A stretch of DNA of 64,000 bases. Origin: an uncultured Chlorobiaceae bacterium. GTDB taxonomy: Bacteria > Bacteroidota > Chlorobiia > Chlorobiales > Chlorobiaceae. Under the pieces are notes generated by a model. It saw only the letters and a program-made list of their open reading frames with translations, ran no database searches and had not been told where the DNA came from. Location: NCBI GenBank assembly GCA_903994525.1, contig CAJEXW010000010.1, positions 25,273 through 89,272 on the forward strand, in the 5' to 3' direction. Position 1 is the stretch's first letter. The number at the start of each line of letters is the position of its first letter. Below are positions 35,103-45,053 of the stretch, piece after piece. Position numbers and translations under genes: made by a program.

Positions 35103-35573
35103 ATGAAAATTGAAAGCCTGCTCTCCGAAAAATATATTGTTTTGAATCTCGACCTCTCACGAAAAAGCCTGGTGATTGAAAAAATGCTCTCTCTGGTGGC
35201 CGATCATCCAGGGATTGCTGACATTGGTAAGCTTCGGGAGGATGTGCTTAAACGTGAACAGGATATGTCGACGGGGATAGGAAAGGCATTGGCTTTACCT
35301 CATGCAAAAAGCTCGGGTGTGATTCGACCCGTTATGGCTTTTGCGACTCTGTTGAAAGAGATTGATTTTGATTCTATTGATAATGAGCCGGTTAAAATTA
35401 TATTTTTATTGGCGACTCCAGAGGAGATGCTGGCTGAGCACTTGAAGTTGCTGGGTCGGATTACGAGGCTTGCAGGTCGGGAAGAGGTTCGCCAGAAACT
35501 TGTTCTTGCCAGGTCATCACAAGAGGTGCTTGAGCTTTTCAGGGAAGAGGAAAAAGATTTTCCGCAGATATAA
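35103..35573 (+). CDS. PTS EIIA-like protein (PtsN/fructose type)
   Basis: A 156-residue PTS_EIIA type-2 domain. The phosphorylatable His is in LALPHAKS (His67), preceded by [10 protein letters not shown] as in EIIA-Ntr and EIIA-Fru. FLLATPEE and [11 protein letters not shown] complete the fold. No EIIB or EIIC domain is fused or adjacent, so a regulatory role resembling PtsN is more likely than sugar uptake. Enzyme I is encoded at 9615 but no HPr is in the window. It ends seven bases before hisS. Confidence 0.88.
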   Translation: MKIESLLSEKYIVLNLDLSRKSLVIEKMLSLVADHPGIADIGKLREDVLKREQDMSTGIGKALALPHAKSSGVIRPVMAFATLLKEIDFDSIDNEPVKIIFLLATPEEMLAEHLKLLGRITRLAGREEVRQKLVLARSSQEVLELFREEEKDFPQI

Positions 35574-35580
35574 TATTCTC

Positions 35581-36870
35581 ATGTCGCAGTACCAGTCAGT
35601 CAAAGGCACCAGGGATATTTTTCCCGAAGAGGCCGTGCAATGGAAGTATGTTGAAGATATCGTCAACACTCTTGCTGCACTCTATGGTTTCAGGGAGATT
35701 CGAATTCCGCTCTTCGAATATACAGAGCTTTTTCAGAGAGGTATCGGCTCGACTACAGATATTGTCGGAAAAGAGATGTTTTCCTTTCAACCTGATCCAG
35801 CAGGTCGTTCGGTGACCTTGCGTCCTGAGATGACTGCCGGTGTGATGCGAGCAGCTCTTCAGAAAAACCTCTTTTCGTTGGCACCTGTTCACAAGTTGTT
35901 TTATATCGGAGAGCTGTTTCGTAAAGAGAGGCCCCAAGCCGGAAGGCAACGTCAGTTTACTCAATTTGGAGCTGAATTACTTGGTGTCTCTTCTCCATCT
36001 GCTGTTGCCGAGGTGATCACTTTCATGATGCATGTGTTCGATTCTCTTGCTCTTCGGGGCCTTAAACTTAGAATCAATACGCTTGGCGATACCGATGACA
36101 GGCTTCGCTATCGTGAGGCTTTGCGTACCTGGTTTTCACCTTTTCACGACCTTCTTGACGAAGCCTCCAAAGAGCGACTTGAAAAAAATCCATTGCGAAT
36201 CCTTGATTCGAAGAATCCTGCCATGCAGGAGCTTGTTGCAGGAGCGCCGAGGCTTTACGATTATCTTAAAGCCTCATCACTTGATGATTTCAGGAAAGTT
36301 CTCTTCTACCTTGACGAGAGGAATATCAAATACGAGATTGATCACCGTCTTGTACGAGGGCTTGATTATTACTGTCATACGGCTTTTGAGGTTACCAGTT
36401 CCGAACTTGGTGCTCAGGATGCCATTGGTGGAGGCGGACGTTACGATGCATTAGCCAAAGAGTTAGGCTCCTCTGTTGATGTGCCGGCTTCAGGTTTTGC
36501 CGTTGGTATAGAACGGCTGCTGATAATCATGGAAAAACAGGGACTATTTGCAACTCTTCCACAGGGTGTTCCAACCGTTTATCTGATTTTACAGCATCAG
36601 GATCTTGCTGATCATGGAATGCATATTGCCTGGCAATTGCGCCAGGCAGGTATAACGACTGAGATAGATTTGGCATCGAGAAGCATGAAAGCGCAGATGA
36701 GGGAGGCTAACAAGGTAAAAGCTTCTTATGCTTTGTTTATTGGACAATCGGAATGTGAGACAGGTCAATATTCCCTTAAAAATCTGGTGACCTCTGAGCA
36801 GACCACGCTTACTCTGGAGGCTCTGTTTCACATGCTGATTGCGCAGCGTCAATCACAGCCACATTTTTGA
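35581..36870 (+). CDS. hisS: Histidyl-tRNA synthetase
   Basis: Class II aminoacyl-tRNA synthetase charging tRNA-His. [14 protein letters not shown] is the usual N-terminus, [13 protein letters not shown] precedes motif 2 ([20 protein letters not shown]), and the histidine-binding motifs are [15 protein letters not shown] and GGGGRYDAL. Motif 3 is [14 protein letters not shown]-terminal anticodon domain follows. At 429 residues it is of standard size; the ATG at 35581 is chosen over upstream in-frame codons inside the EIIA gene. Its stop overlaps the next start (TGATG). Confidence 0.96.
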   Translation: MSQYQSVKGTRDIFPEEAVQWKYVEDIVNTLAALYGFREIRIPLFEYTELFQRGIGSTTDIVGKEMFSFQPDPAGRSVTLRPEMTAGVMRAALQKNLFSLAPVHKLFYIGELFRKERPQAGRQRQFTQFGAELLGVSSPSAVAEVITFMMHVFDSLALRGLKLRINTLGDTDDRLRYREALRTWFSPFHDLLDEASKERLEKNPLRILDSKNPAMQELVAGAPRLYDYLKASSLDDFRKVLFYLDERNIKYEIDHRLVRGLDYYCHTAFEVTSSELGAQDAIGGGGRYDALAKELGSSVDVPASGFAVGIERLLIIMEKQGLFATLPQGVPTVYLILQHQDLADHGMHIAWQLRQAGITTEIDLASRSMKAQMREANKVKASYALFIGQSECETGQYSLKNLVTSEQTTLTLEALFHMLIAQRQSQPHF

Positions 36871-37115
36871 TGCAGGTCGGGAGTCATAGGGTGACCCTCT
36901 TTGGAAAGAAAGAGTGTTGTCTGTGTGACCAGGCTTTGGAGTTGATTGAAAAAGTTCAGCGTTCCTGCCCGTTTGCATTCGAAAAAATAGATATTTCCGG
37001 TGATCCTGCATTGCAGGCGGAGTTCGGGCTTAAGATCCCGGTTGTTGTTGTTGATGGTGTTCCTGCTTTTAAGTACAGGGTAAACGAAAATCGCCTAAGG
37101 GCATTGCTCCAGTGA
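36870..37115 (+). CDS. Glutaredoxin-like (DUF836) protein
   Basis: An 81-residue thioredoxin-fold protein. The redox motif CCLC (in KKECCLCDQAL) sits at the start of helix 1, and KIPVVVVDGVPAF supplies the cis-proline (IPVV) typical of glutaredoxins. The size and sequence fit the DUF836/NrdH-like group. The ATG at 36870 shares a base with the hisS stop, so translation is coupled. The target is unknown. Confidence 0.85.
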   Translation: MQVGSHRVTLFGKKECCLCDQALELIEKVQRSCPFAFEKIDISGDPALQAEFGLKIPVVVVDGVPAFKYRVNENRLRALLQ

Positions 37116-37351
37116 TGCTGAAATTTATTCTTTTTATTATAGTTCTCTTTTTGGTCATTCGTTTGGCTCTTCGTTTGCTCGTTCGTCTTGTGAGAGGGGT
37201 ACTATTTTTTTTGAGTCGAGGTGGATTCGATTCTACAGGAGTTGCTTCTGCTCCTCATTCCTCAAAAAGCTCTCTTGATGAGGCTGAATATGAAGTGATT
37301 GAAAGCCACCTTCACGACAATAAAGAGATAAAGGGCAAGGAAGCTCAGTAA
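37115..37351 (+). CDS. Small single-pass membrane protein, unknown function
   Basis: A 78-residue protein with one hydrophobic helix (about residues 2-18, LKFILFIIVLFLVIRLAL), then a basic stretch and a polar acidic tail (SLDEAEYEVIESHL). It starts on the stop of the glutaredoxin-like gene (TGATG), so it belongs to the hisS unit. It resembles short DUF4834-like proteins of Bacteroidota in layout only; I do not recognise it with confidence. It is followed by a terminator-like hairpin. Confidence 0.6.
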   Translation: MLKFILFIIVLFLVIRLALRLLVRLVRGVLFFLSRGGFDSTGVASAPHSSKSSLDEAEYEVIESHLHDNKEIKGKEAQ

Positions 37352-37426
37352 GGTGTTTTGCTGTTGACTGGATTTTTGTTACATTGCCGTACTTGATTTC
37401 GCAAGGTGATAGAATTATCTTATCTG

Positions 37427-37450
37427 AAAGTGGGGTATCCCCACTTTTTT
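37427..37450 (+). terminator. Hairpin-T tract in front of rimP
   Basis: AAAGTGGGG (37427-37435), loop TAT, and CCCCACTTT (37439-37447) followed by more T form a textbook rho-independent terminator. It lies 75 bases after the upstream stop and 30 bases before rimP. It could end the hisS unit or, if a promoter lies within 37352-37426, act as a leader attenuator of the rimP-nusA-infB operon. Confidence 0.85.
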
Positions 37451-37480
37451 GTTTTCTGTAAAAGTTTGTAAGAGGTCTGC

Positions 37481-38002
37481 ATGCAAGAGCGTATCCGTAA
37501 TATTGTTCTTCAGCTTGTTGCTGAATCTGTTGGTACGCGTGGAGAGGGTGCCTACCTTGTTGATGTGAAGGTAATGGGCAAGGCGAGTAGCAGGAAGATA
37601 GAGATATTGATGGATGCTGATTGTGGTATTCGTATTCATCAGTGCGTCTGGTTCAGCCGAAGGATTCGTGAGATCATTGAGGCTGATGAAGAACTTTTAG
37701 ATCTGGCAGGTGACAATTTTGACCTGATGGTCTCTTCTCCAGGTCTCGGTGAGCCGGTTATTCTTCCGCGTCAGTACATACGTCATATCGGAAAACTTTT
37801 GAAGATCAGGTATACTGACTCGGAGGGTGAACAGAAAGAGTTGAGTGGTCATCTTCAGGATGTATCACTGCATGAGGAGGGTAAGAGTTGGATTGTTATT
37901 CTGACCGAGTCTGGCAAAAAGAGAAAGCCGACATCAGCAGCAGAAGGTATGTTATTGTACCTTGATCAGGTCATTTGTGCGGTACCTGAGGCTGAGTTAT
38001 AA
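37481..38002 (+). CDS. rimP: Ribosome maturation factor RimP
   Basis: Needed for assembly of the 30S subunit. The N-terminal domain has EGAYLVDVKVMG and the C-terminal SH3-like domain begins after the hallmark YDLxVSSPGLGEPV-type segment (here FDLMVSSPGLGEPVILPRQYIRHIGK). It is 173 residues, slightly long, with a loop at 120-145. It heads the rimP-nusA-infB-rbfA-truB-ribF-rpsO cluster and is separated from nusA by 59 bases. Confidence 0.93.
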   Translation: MQERIRNIVLQLVAESVGTRGEGAYLVDVKVMGKASSRKIEILMDADCGIRIHQCVWFSRRIREIIEADEELLDLAGDNFDLMVSSPGLGEPVILPRQYIRHIGKLLKIRYTDSEGEQKELSGHLQDVSLHEEGKSWIVILTESGKKRKPTSAAEGMLLYLDQVICAVPEAEL

Positions 38003-38061
38003 CAGTTTTTATCGGAAGAGCAGGGATTTTCTTTTATAAATGCACAATCTATTAGAGAGAG

Positions 38062-39606
38062 ATGGTCAGAAAGAAGATACATGATGAGGGGCAGGACAGA
38101 AGGTTGCAGATTGCAGGTGCTTTTGGTGAAATCGAGCAGTCAAGGATCTTTCTCGACAAACGCACCGAAGTGGCGGCTGTCAAAATGGATATTGCCGATC
38201 TCCTGAAGGATATCATCCAGAAGCAGCTTCGAAAAGATTATGATCCTGAAGTTGAGTCCAACATTTTTATCAACCCTGAACGGGGTGATTTTGAGGTGTA
38301 TATCCTGAAAAAGATTGTTGAGGAGGTGGATATAGAGAGTATTGAAATTTCTCTGAAAGAGGTAAGAAAAATTGATGACTCCCTTGAAATAGGTGATTAT
38401 TATGAAGAGGGGCCGATAAAGCTTGAGGACTATCTGAGTCGCAAATCTATTCAGATTATAAAGCAGTCTGTGCAGAAAAAAGTGCGTGATCTGGAGCGCT
38501 TGGTCGTCTATGAAGAGTGTCTTGAAAAGGTGGGTGAGATTGTTGCCGGTGAGGTTTACCAGATTCGTGCAAATGAGGTTATTTTTACCTACAATACCTC
38601 CAAAGACCATCGTGTTGAGCTTGTATTGCCGAAGTCGGAAATGATGAAAAAAGATAATCCTCGCCGTACCCCAAGGATGAAACTCTATGTCAAACGTATA
38701 GAGCGCGAGAAAGCAAAAGTAAAGCTTGATGACGGAAGTATGGTTGAGCGTGAAAAACCGGATGGCGGCATGAAAGTGATTGTCTCCAGAGTTGATGACC
38801 GTTTTTTATACAAGCTTTTTGAGCATGAGGTACCTGAAATTCTTGATGGCCTGATTGTTATCAAAGCTATTGCCCGGGTGCCTGGAGAGAGAGCAAAAGT
38901 GGCCGTTGAATCAACGAGTGCACGGATTGATCCCGTTGGTGCTACGGTGGGGTATAGAGGTAAAAGGATTCAAAGCATTGTTAAAGAGCTTAACAATGAA
39001 AATATTGATGTTATTTACTATGCTGATGAGCCTCAGATTTACATTTCAAGGGCGATGCAGCCTGCTAAAATTGATCCGTTAACTATTCATGCGGATATAA
39101 AAACCCGAAAGGCAAGAGTTATGCTTAAACCTGACCAGATCAAGTACGCAATAGGAAAGAGTGGTAACAATATTCATCTTGCTGAAAAACTTACCGGTTA
39201 TGAGATAGATGTCTATCGTGATGTCATTGACAAATCGACTGAAGATCCTACGGACATTGATATTATTGAGTTCCGCGAAGAGTTTGGCGATGATATGATT
39301 TATCAGCTTCTTGATGGTGGTCTTGATACAGCTAAAAAAGTACTCAAAGCAGGAATTGATCAAATTGAACTCTCTCTTTTGGGAGTTCCAAAGAGCGAGG
39401 AGCAGACCGTTTTTGGAAAAAGCTACAAGAGCAGTGTCAAACCAAGAGAGCGAAAAGTTACTGATGACGAAAAGCGCTATTGGAAGAAAATTGCGGAAAA
39501 TATTTATAAAACCGTGAAAGAGCAGTTTACAGAGGCGGATCTGGAAGGTCTTTTTAATGATGATTTCTATCCAGAACCTGATGAATCGGCGATTGATATA
39601 TCATGA
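38062..39606 (+). CDS. nusA: Transcription elongation/termination factor NusA
   Basis: Binds RNA polymerase and nascent RNA, controlling pausing, termination and antitermination. The N-terminal polymerase-binding domain is followed by an S1 domain (about 160-230) and two KH domains; PGERAKVAVESTSARIDPVGATVGYRGKRIQSIVKEL and IKYAIGKSGNNIHLAEKLTGYEIDV are the conserved KH cores. A 20-residue lead precedes the usual start, so an internal ATG (KMDIADLLKD) could also serve. The C-terminus is acidic and lacks the tandem AR repeats of E. coli. AGAGAG before the ATG can serve as ribosome binding site. Confidence 0.95.
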   Translation: MVRKKIHDEGQDRRLQIAGAFGEIEQSRIFLDKRTEVAAVKMDIADLLKDIIQKQLRKDYDPEVESNIFINPERGDFEVYILKKIVEEVDIESIEISLKEVRKIDDSLEIGDYYEEGPIKLEDYLSRKSIQIIKQSVQKKVRDLERLVVYEECLEKVGEIVAGEVYQIRANEVIFTYNTSKDHRVELVLPKSEMMKKDNPRRTPRMKLYVKRIEREKAKVKLDDGSMVEREKPDGGMKVIVSRVDDRFLYKLFEHEVPEILDGLIVIKAIARVPGERAKVAVESTSARIDPVGATVGYRGKRIQSIVKELNNENIDVIYYADEPQIYISRAMQPAKIDPLTIHADIKTRKARVMLKPDQIKYAIGKSGNNIHLAEKLTGYEIDVYRDVIDKSTEDPTDIDIIEFREEFGDDMIYQLLDGGLDTAKKVLKAGIDQIELSLLGVPKSEEQTVFGKSYKSSVKPRERKVTDDEKRYWKKIAENIYKTVKEQFTEADLEGLFNDDFYPEPDESAIDIS

Positions 39607-39671
39607 AGAGTCCAAGAGACTGATTATTTGGTTTAAGATGTAAAGAGTTTATAAATCCAGAGGAGGATGTA

Positions 39672-42539
39672 ATGGCCCTTGAGGACATGGAAAAGAGATA
39701 TCGGATAAGTGATATAGCCAGAGAACTGCAGGTGAGTCCGCAGGAAGTACTACTTTTTGTCAAAAAGGAAGGTGTCAAGGTGGCATCGACATCCTCTATG
39801 GTCAGTGAAGAGATACATGGGCTGATATTTGGTCATTTCAGTGTTGAAAAAAAGATGGTTGATGAGACCAAAAAGATAAGAGCAGAGAAAGAGAAGCGCT
39901 TGTCAAGGCTGGAAGAACAGTCGCGTAAGACGTATGAAAAGGAGCAGCATTTAAGCGAAATACTCAGTCCGCAACCGCTTCATGTAGCTCCTCCTCTTCT
40001 TGTCGTTCCAACGGTCTTACCTCCACTGTTTCAAGAGATCAAGTCAGAGCTTGTCAGTGTTTCTGTTTCAGAAGATCATTCGATATCTCTTGTAGAACCC
40101 ATTATTCCGATTACAGAATCTGCTGAGTTTACTGACAAGCCAGCCTTTCTTGATGCATCAGAGAGTCAGGTAATTGTAGAATCACACACCCTTTCTGATT
40201 CAGTGTCTGTTCTACTGCCGGAGCCCTTTCCAGAACTTTTGACGGTGCCAGAGCCTGACACCGAACCGGAACAGGTTTGGATTCCCGAGACAGCACTTGC
40301 TCTTGAGCCGCAAAAGGATGAGCCCTCAGTCAATGAGCATCTTGTCTCTTTCGATGCTCCGCAGATGATGGGTGGCCTTACGGTTCTTGGAACTCTTGAC
40401 ATGCATGCCGGGCGGAACAAGAAAAATCGTAAAAAGAACTTCAAAGAACAAGCTGATGCATTAAAGGATGAGTTTGAGCCGAAGGTGACGGAGGAGGTCA
40501 AGGAGGAAGATAAAACTGTTTTTGTTAAGAAACCGCTCAAGGCAGTTGCGGAGGTAAAGTCAAAAGTAGTTGTTGCTGAAAGTGGAGCTATCAAAAAGAA
40601 AAAAGGAAAGAAGAAAAAGAAAATTGAGGTAGACGACAAGGTAATTTCGGCAAATATTCAGAAAACGATCAGTGGTATAGAGGATCGAAGCAGCACGGGT
40701 TCGCGTCAGAAATTCCGCAAAATGCGCAGAAACGAACGTGAACGTGAACATGAAGAGGATGAGGCATTTCGTGAGCTGCAGAGGATGATTGTACGGGTTA
40801 CCGAGTATGCTTCGCCACATGAGCTGGCAGAGCTTATGGGTATTACCGCAAAGGATATTATCCAGAAGTGTTTTGCTTTGGGAAAATTTGTGACCATTAA
40901 CCAGCGGCTTGATAAGGAGTCAATAGAGCTTATTGCCCTGGAATTTGGTTTTGAGGCAGAGTTTATTTCAGAAATAGAGGCAACGGCAGTTGTTGTTGAG
41001 GAAGATGCGGAAGAGGATTTACAAATCCGTCCTCCGGTTGTTACGATTATGGGACATGTGGATCATGGCAAGACATCTTTACTCGATCATATTCGAAACA
41101 GCAAGGTTGTTGCTGGCGAATCTGGCGGTATTACGCAGCATATTGGCGCATACGAAGTTACTGTGGACGGGAACCGCAAAATAACTTTTCTGGATACGCC
41201 TGGCCATGAAGCATTTACAGCAATGCGAGCGAGGGGAGCGCAGGTGACTGATATTGTTATTCTTGTAGTTGCGGCTGATGATAGTGTTATGCCTCAGACT
41301 ATTGAGGCAATCAATCATGCCAAAGCGGCAGGAGTTCCTATTGTGGTTGCTCTTAATAAAATTGACAAGGTCGAAGCTAATTCAGAGAAGATAAAGACTC
41401 AGTTGTCCGAAGCGGGAGTACTTGTTGAGGAGTGGGGGGGGGCTTATCAATGTCAGGAAATTTCTGCTAAAAAAGGTATAGGCATAGCAGAGCTGATGGA
41501 AAAGGTGTTGACGGAAGCTGAAATGCGTGAGTTGAAGGGGAATTATTCAAGAGATATTCCAGCTAGTGGTATTATTGTTGAATCAGAGCTTGATAAAGGC
41601 AAGGGCGTGATCTCCACGGTTCTTGTGCAGCGCGGAATTCTTAAGGTCGGGGATCCCTTTGTTGCCGGCAATACCATGGGTAAGGTTCGTGCCCTTATGG
41701 ATGAACGAGGGAAAAGAATTCTGTTTGCCAACCCTTCTCAACCAGTGCGTGTGCTTGGTTTTGAGGATCTTCCACAATCAGGCGACGCTCTCACGGTTAT
41801 GGTGACAGACAGAGAGGCGCGTGACTTGGCGCAGAAACGACAAGTGATTCGTCGTGAGCATGACTTCAGGCGCAGTACGCGTGTCAAACTTGACAGTATA
41901 GCTCGTCAGATTAAAGAGGGGTTGATGAAAGAGTTGAGTGTCATCATCAAAGCCGATACCGATGGCTCTATTCAAGCCTTGGCAGATGGACTCATGAAGA
42001 TTCAGAACGAAGAGGTCAAGGTACAGATTATTCATCAGGGCGTTGGACAGATTACAGAGACGGATGTGCTGCTTGCAGCAGCTTCTGATGCTATCATTAT
42101 CGGTTTTAGAGTTCGACCGAACGTCAATGCTAAAAAACTGGCGGAGAAGGAAGATCTTGATGTTCGCTTCTACAGTGTTATCTATCATGTACTGGAAGAT
42201 GTCGAAAAAGCACTTGAAGGGATGCTCTCCCCGGAACTTCATGAGGAGAGCCTGGGTTCTCTTGAGATCCGACAAATATTCAAGGTACCAAAGATTGGTA
42301 ATGTCGGTGGATGTTATGTTCTGGACGGTAAGGTTTTTCGTGATTCCAAAGTACGTCTTCTGCGTGATGGCGTTCAGATTTACGAGGGTCAGCTTGCTGC
42401 GCTCAGGCGTTTTAAGGACGACGTAAAAGAGGTTGATGCAGGGTACGAGTGCGGTATGAGCCTTAAAAACTATGACGACTTTAAGGTAGGCGATGTTGTC
42501 GAGGCCTATAAGATTGTCGAGAAGAAAAGAAAACTTTGA
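39672..42539 (+). CDS. infB: Translation initiation factor IF-2
   Basis: GTPase that places initiator tRNA on the ribosome. Residues 9-55 form the N-terminal IF2_N domain ([18 protein letters not shown]). A long low-complexity, Glu/Pro/Val-rich and then Lys-rich linker fills about 60-370. A second IF2_N repeat ([21 protein letters not shown]) comes before the G domain: GHVDHGKT (461-468), DTPGHEAF and NKIDK. Domains II to IV follow to residue 955. A strong ribosome binding site (AGAGGAGG) precedes the ATG. A G9 run inside the G domain at 41434-41442 stays in frame (EWGGA). Confidence 0.97.
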   Translation: MALEDMEKRYRISDIARELQVSPQEVLLFVKKEGVKVASTSSMVSEEIHGLIFGHFSVEKKMVDETKKIRAEKEKRLSRLEEQSRKTYEKEQHLSEILSPQPLHVAPPLLVVPTVLPPLFQEIKSELVSVSVSEDHSISLVEPIIPITESAEFTDKPAFLDASESQVIVESHTLSDSVSVLLPEPFPELLTVPEPDTEPEQVWIPETALALEPQKDEPSVNEHLVSFDAPQMMGGLTVLGTLDMHAGRNKKNRKKNFKEQADALKDEFEPKVTEEVKEEDKTVFVKKPLKAVAEVKSKVVVAESGAIKKKKGKKKKKIEVDDKVISANIQKTISGIEDRSSTGSRQKFRKMRRNEREREHEEDEAFRELQRMIVRVTEYASPHELAELMGITAKDIIQKCFALGKFVTINQRLDKESIELIALEFGFEAEFISEIEATAVVVEEDAEEDLQIRPPVVTIMGHVDHGKTSLLDHIRNSKVVAGESGGITQHIGAYEVTVDGNRKITFLDTPGHEAFTAMRARGAQVTDIVILVVAADDSVMPQTIEAINHAKAAGVPIVVALNKIDKVEANSEKIKTQLSEAGVLVEEWGGAYQCQEISAKKGIGIAELMEKVLTEAEMRELKGNYSRDIPASGIIVESELDKGKGVISTVLVQRGILKVGDPFVAGNTMGKVRALMDERGKRILFANPSQPVRVLGFEDLPQSGDALTVMVTDREARDLAQKRQVIRREHDFRRSTRVKLDSIARQIKEGLMKELSVIIKADTDGSIQALADGLMKIQNEEVKVQIIHQGVGQITETDVLLAAASDAIIIGFRVRPNVNAKKLAEKEDLDVRFYSVIYHVLEDVEKALEGMLSPELHEESLGSLEIRQIFKVPKIGNVGGCYVLDGKVFRDSKVRLLRDGVQIYEGQLAALRRFKDDVKEVDAGYECGMSLKNYDDFKVGDVVEAYKIVEKKRKL

Positions 42540-42557
42540 ACAGATTATTATTGATAC

Positions 42558-42935
42558 ATGTCAATTCGTACTGACCGAGTTGCATCTCTGTTGCAACATG
42601 AACTGGGGGCCATTCTTCAAAAGGAGCTTCCAAGAAGTGGCCCGATTATCACCGTTGTCGATGTAAAAATTACACCCGATTTGAGCATAGCAAGGTTTTA
42701 TTTTTCAATTATTGGTACCATTGAGGAGCGAGCTGAAGCAATGGCCGTTTTGAAAGAAAAAACAAAAAGTATAAGGAAAATTCTTTCATCCAGGATTCGT
42801 CATCACTTTAGACGTATTCCCGAGCTAGAATTTCATGAGGATCATCTGTATGAACGAGCCAACAGGATTGAGCAGCTTTTAACTGAAGTGAGGAAATCGC
42901 CTGTTGAAATTGTTGAACAGGGTGAATCGTCGTAA
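42558..42935 (+). CDS. rbfA: Ribosome-binding factor A
   Basis: A 125-residue KH-like factor for late 30S maturation and cold adaptation. The N-terminus RTDRVASLLQHELGAILQKELP and the core VVDVKITPDLSIARFYFSI match the family, as does RIPELEFHEDHLYERANRIEQLL. It starts 19 bases after infB and ends four bases before truB. Confidence 0.94.
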   Translation: MSIRTDRVASLLQHELGAILQKELPRSGPIITVVDVKITPDLSIARFYFSIIGTIEERAEAMAVLKEKTKSIRKILSSRIRHHFRRIPELEFHEDHLYERANRIEQLLTEVRKSPVEIVEQGESS

Positions 42936-42938
42936 ATC

Positions 42939-43679
42939 GTGAATAGTAGTGAGCGGATAAGCGGCGAAGCTCTGGCTGGACAGGGTGATTTTCTCCTCAT
43001 AGACAAGCCTTTTGGCTGGACATCGTTTGACGTGGTTGCAAAAATCAGAAATACCTACAAGCGAAGCGGTTTTAAGTGCAAGGTAGGTCATTGTGGTACA
43101 CTTGATCCGAAAGCAACTGGCCTGCTTATTCTTGCGACAGGAAGAAAAACCAAAGAAATTTCGGCACTTGAAGTTCTTGACAAGGTTTATGATGGTGCCA
43201 TAAAGCTGGGAGCAATGACTGAGAGCCACGACAGTGAGACTCTTGAGTATGCTCATTGCGGTATTGCTCATTTGACAGAAAACGAGATCAGAGCGGCAGC
43301 TAACGGCTTGATTGGCAGGCATATGCAGCAACCCCCCATGCATTCTGCCGCCTGGCACAATGGAAAGCGCCTCTATGAACATGCTCGCAAGGGAGTTATA
43401 ATCAAGGATCGTAAAGCCAAAGAGATTAGTATCCATCGCTTTGAAATTACTCGTATAGAACTTCCGATGGTCTATTTCGTTCTCCATGTCTCCAAAGGTG
43501 CCTATATTCGGGTCATTGCTCATGAGTTTGGTTCGCTGCTGGGTGTTGGAGGCTATCTGGCTTCACTCAGGCGCGTTTCGATTGGTTCATGGCAACTCAG
43601 TTCTGCCCGAATGGTACCGGAGGTCATAGAGAGTATTCTACAGAACTCATCAATCATCAGTAGAGGGGAAGGGGGATAG
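42939..43679 (+). CDS. truB: tRNA pseudouridine-55 synthase TruB
   Basis: Converts U55 of the T loop to pseudouridine. The catalytic Asp56 is in GHCGTLDPKATGLL; LLIDKPFGWTSFDVV and the later GAYIRVIAHEFGSLLGVGGYLASLRR are family marks. The start is GTG at 42939, four bases after the rbfA stop. At 246 residues it lacks the C-terminal PUA domain found in longer members. Confidence 0.95.
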   Translation: MNSSERISGEALAGQGDFLLIDKPFGWTSFDVVAKIRNTYKRSGFKCKVGHCGTLDPKATGLLILATGRKTKEISALEVLDKVYDGAIKLGAMTESHDSETLEYAHCGIAHLTENEIRAAANGLIGRHMQQPPMHSAAWHNGKRLYEHARKGVIIKDRKAKEISIHRFEITRIELPMVYFVLHVSKGAYIRVIAHEFGSLLGVGGYLASLRRVSIGSWQLSSARMVPEVIESILQNSSIISRGEGG

Positions 43680-43687
43680 TCGGTCGT

Positions 43688-44650
43688 ATGTTAGTTATTG
43701 AGTATGATACTCATCAGGGATACAGTTATGGTTCACATACTCCTGTAGAGCTTTTGCCGGTTCCATCAGCAGTTACCGTAGGTTCTTATGATGGCGTGCA
43801 TAAAGGGCACAGGAGCATTATAGCACGGATGGTGGCAGTTGCTCACGCTCTCAACCTGCGAAGCGTTGTCGTGACTTTTGAGCCCCATCCCCGGCGTGTT
43901 CTTGGTGGTGACGTTTCTGGTCCACTCGGGTTATTGACTACCCTTGATGAAAAAATTGATCTGCTTGCTGCTCAATGTGTTGATCTCCTGGTGCTTGTTC
44001 GATTTACCCCTGATTTCGCTTTGCGCAGTTCCGATGATTTTATAAGAAATATTCTTGTGGGCTCGCTTGGAGCTCAAAGCATTATTGTTGGATATGATCA
44101 TGCCTTTGGGCGTGACAGGAGTGGGAGTCGAAAGACACTTGAGTGTGTGGGCAGAGAACTTGGGGTTGCCGTTGAGGTTGTTGAGGAAATGTTGATTGAC
44201 AACGAACATTTCTCCAGTACAAGGATAAGAAAATTACTTCAAGACGGTAAGATTGAGGAGGCCAATGCATTTCTTGGAGCGCCATATATGATTACTGGTA
44301 CCGTGGTTGAAGGGGAGAAGAGGGGGCGGGAAATTGGCTTTCCGACTGTTAATTTACAGTTGACAGACAAGAACAAACTGCTTCCCTGCCCAGGTGTTTA
44401 TCTAGCTCAGACAGTGCTCGGTGGCTTTTCATATAATGCTTTAACAAACATAGGGGTGCGGCCAACGATCTCCTCCGCAGGTCAATTATCAATAGAGGCG
44501 CATCTTCTAGGATATAATGGCGATCTTTACGGGTGTAACATCAGGTTGAGTCTTCTGAGATTTATCCGAGAGGAGAAGAAATTTTTGAATGTTGATGCGC
44601 TGAAGCAACAGATTCAAAAAGACAAAAAAACGGTAGAGTTGTATTGTTAA
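43688..44650 (+). CDS. ribF: Bifunctional riboflavin kinase/FAD synthetase RibF
   Basis: Makes FMN and then FAD. The N-terminal adenylyltransferase domain has VTVGSYDGVHKGHRSII and FEPHPRRVL, then VGYDHAFGRDRSG. The C-terminal kinase domain has GTVVEGEKRGREIGFPTVNL and YNALTNIGVRPT. STRIRKLLQDGKIEEAN links the two. The 320-residue size is standard. It starts eight bases after truB; rpsO follows by 51 bases. Confidence 0.95.
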   Translation: MLVIEYDTHQGYSYGSHTPVELLPVPSAVTVGSYDGVHKGHRSIIARMVAVAHALNLRSVVVTFEPHPRRVLGGDVSGPLGLLTTLDEKIDLLAAQCVDLLVLVRFTPDFALRSSDDFIRNILVGSLGAQSIIVGYDHAFGRDRSGSRKTLECVGRELGVAVEVVEEMLIDNEHFSSTRIRKLLQDGKIEEANAFLGAPYMITGTVVEGEKRGREIGFPTVNLQLTDKNKLLPCPGVYLAQTVLGGFSYNALTNIGVRPTISSAGQLSIEAHLLGYNGDLYGCNIRLSLLRFIREEKKFLNVDALKQQIQKDKKTVELYC

Positions 44651-44701
44651 TAAATATTATATTAAAGGCTAATCGATTTATCATATAACAACCGAAGAGA
44701 T

Positions 44702-44971
44702 ATGAGTTTGACAAAAGAGTATAAAGCAGAAGTTATCACGCAGTTTGGCGCTTCAGTAAAGGATACGGGAAAACCAGAGGTACAGGTAGCTCTTTACACC
44801 CGTAGAATCAGCGATCTTACCGGGCATTTACAGCAGCACCCCAAGGATAAGCATTCCCGACGTGGCTTGCTTATGCTTGTAGCGAAGCGGAAAAAAATGC
44901 TTAATTATGTTAAGAACGTCGATATTGATCGATACCGCAAGGTGATTGGTGAGCTTGATCTTCGCAAATAA
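44702..44971 (+). CDS. rpsO: 30S ribosomal protein S15
   Basis: An 89-residue primary 16S rRNA-binding protein. FGASVKDTGKPEVQVALYTRRISDLTGHLQQHPKDKHSRRGLLMLVAKRKKMLNYV is typical throughout. An AGAGAT-type ribosome binding site lies just upstream. It closes the rimP-infB cluster; the AT-rich 51 bases before it could hold an extra promoter. Confidence 0.96.
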   Translation: MSLTKEYKAEVITQFGASVKDTGKPEVQVALYTRRISDLTGHLQQHPKDKHSRRGLLMLVAKRKKMLNYVKNVDIDRYRKVIGELDLRK

Positions 44972-45053
44972 GAGTCGTTGTTGCCTGATCTCTGTCGGGT
45001 GATCTCACCTGCGGATTTTCATTTTAACAAGAACGCATCTTGGGGATAAAGCT

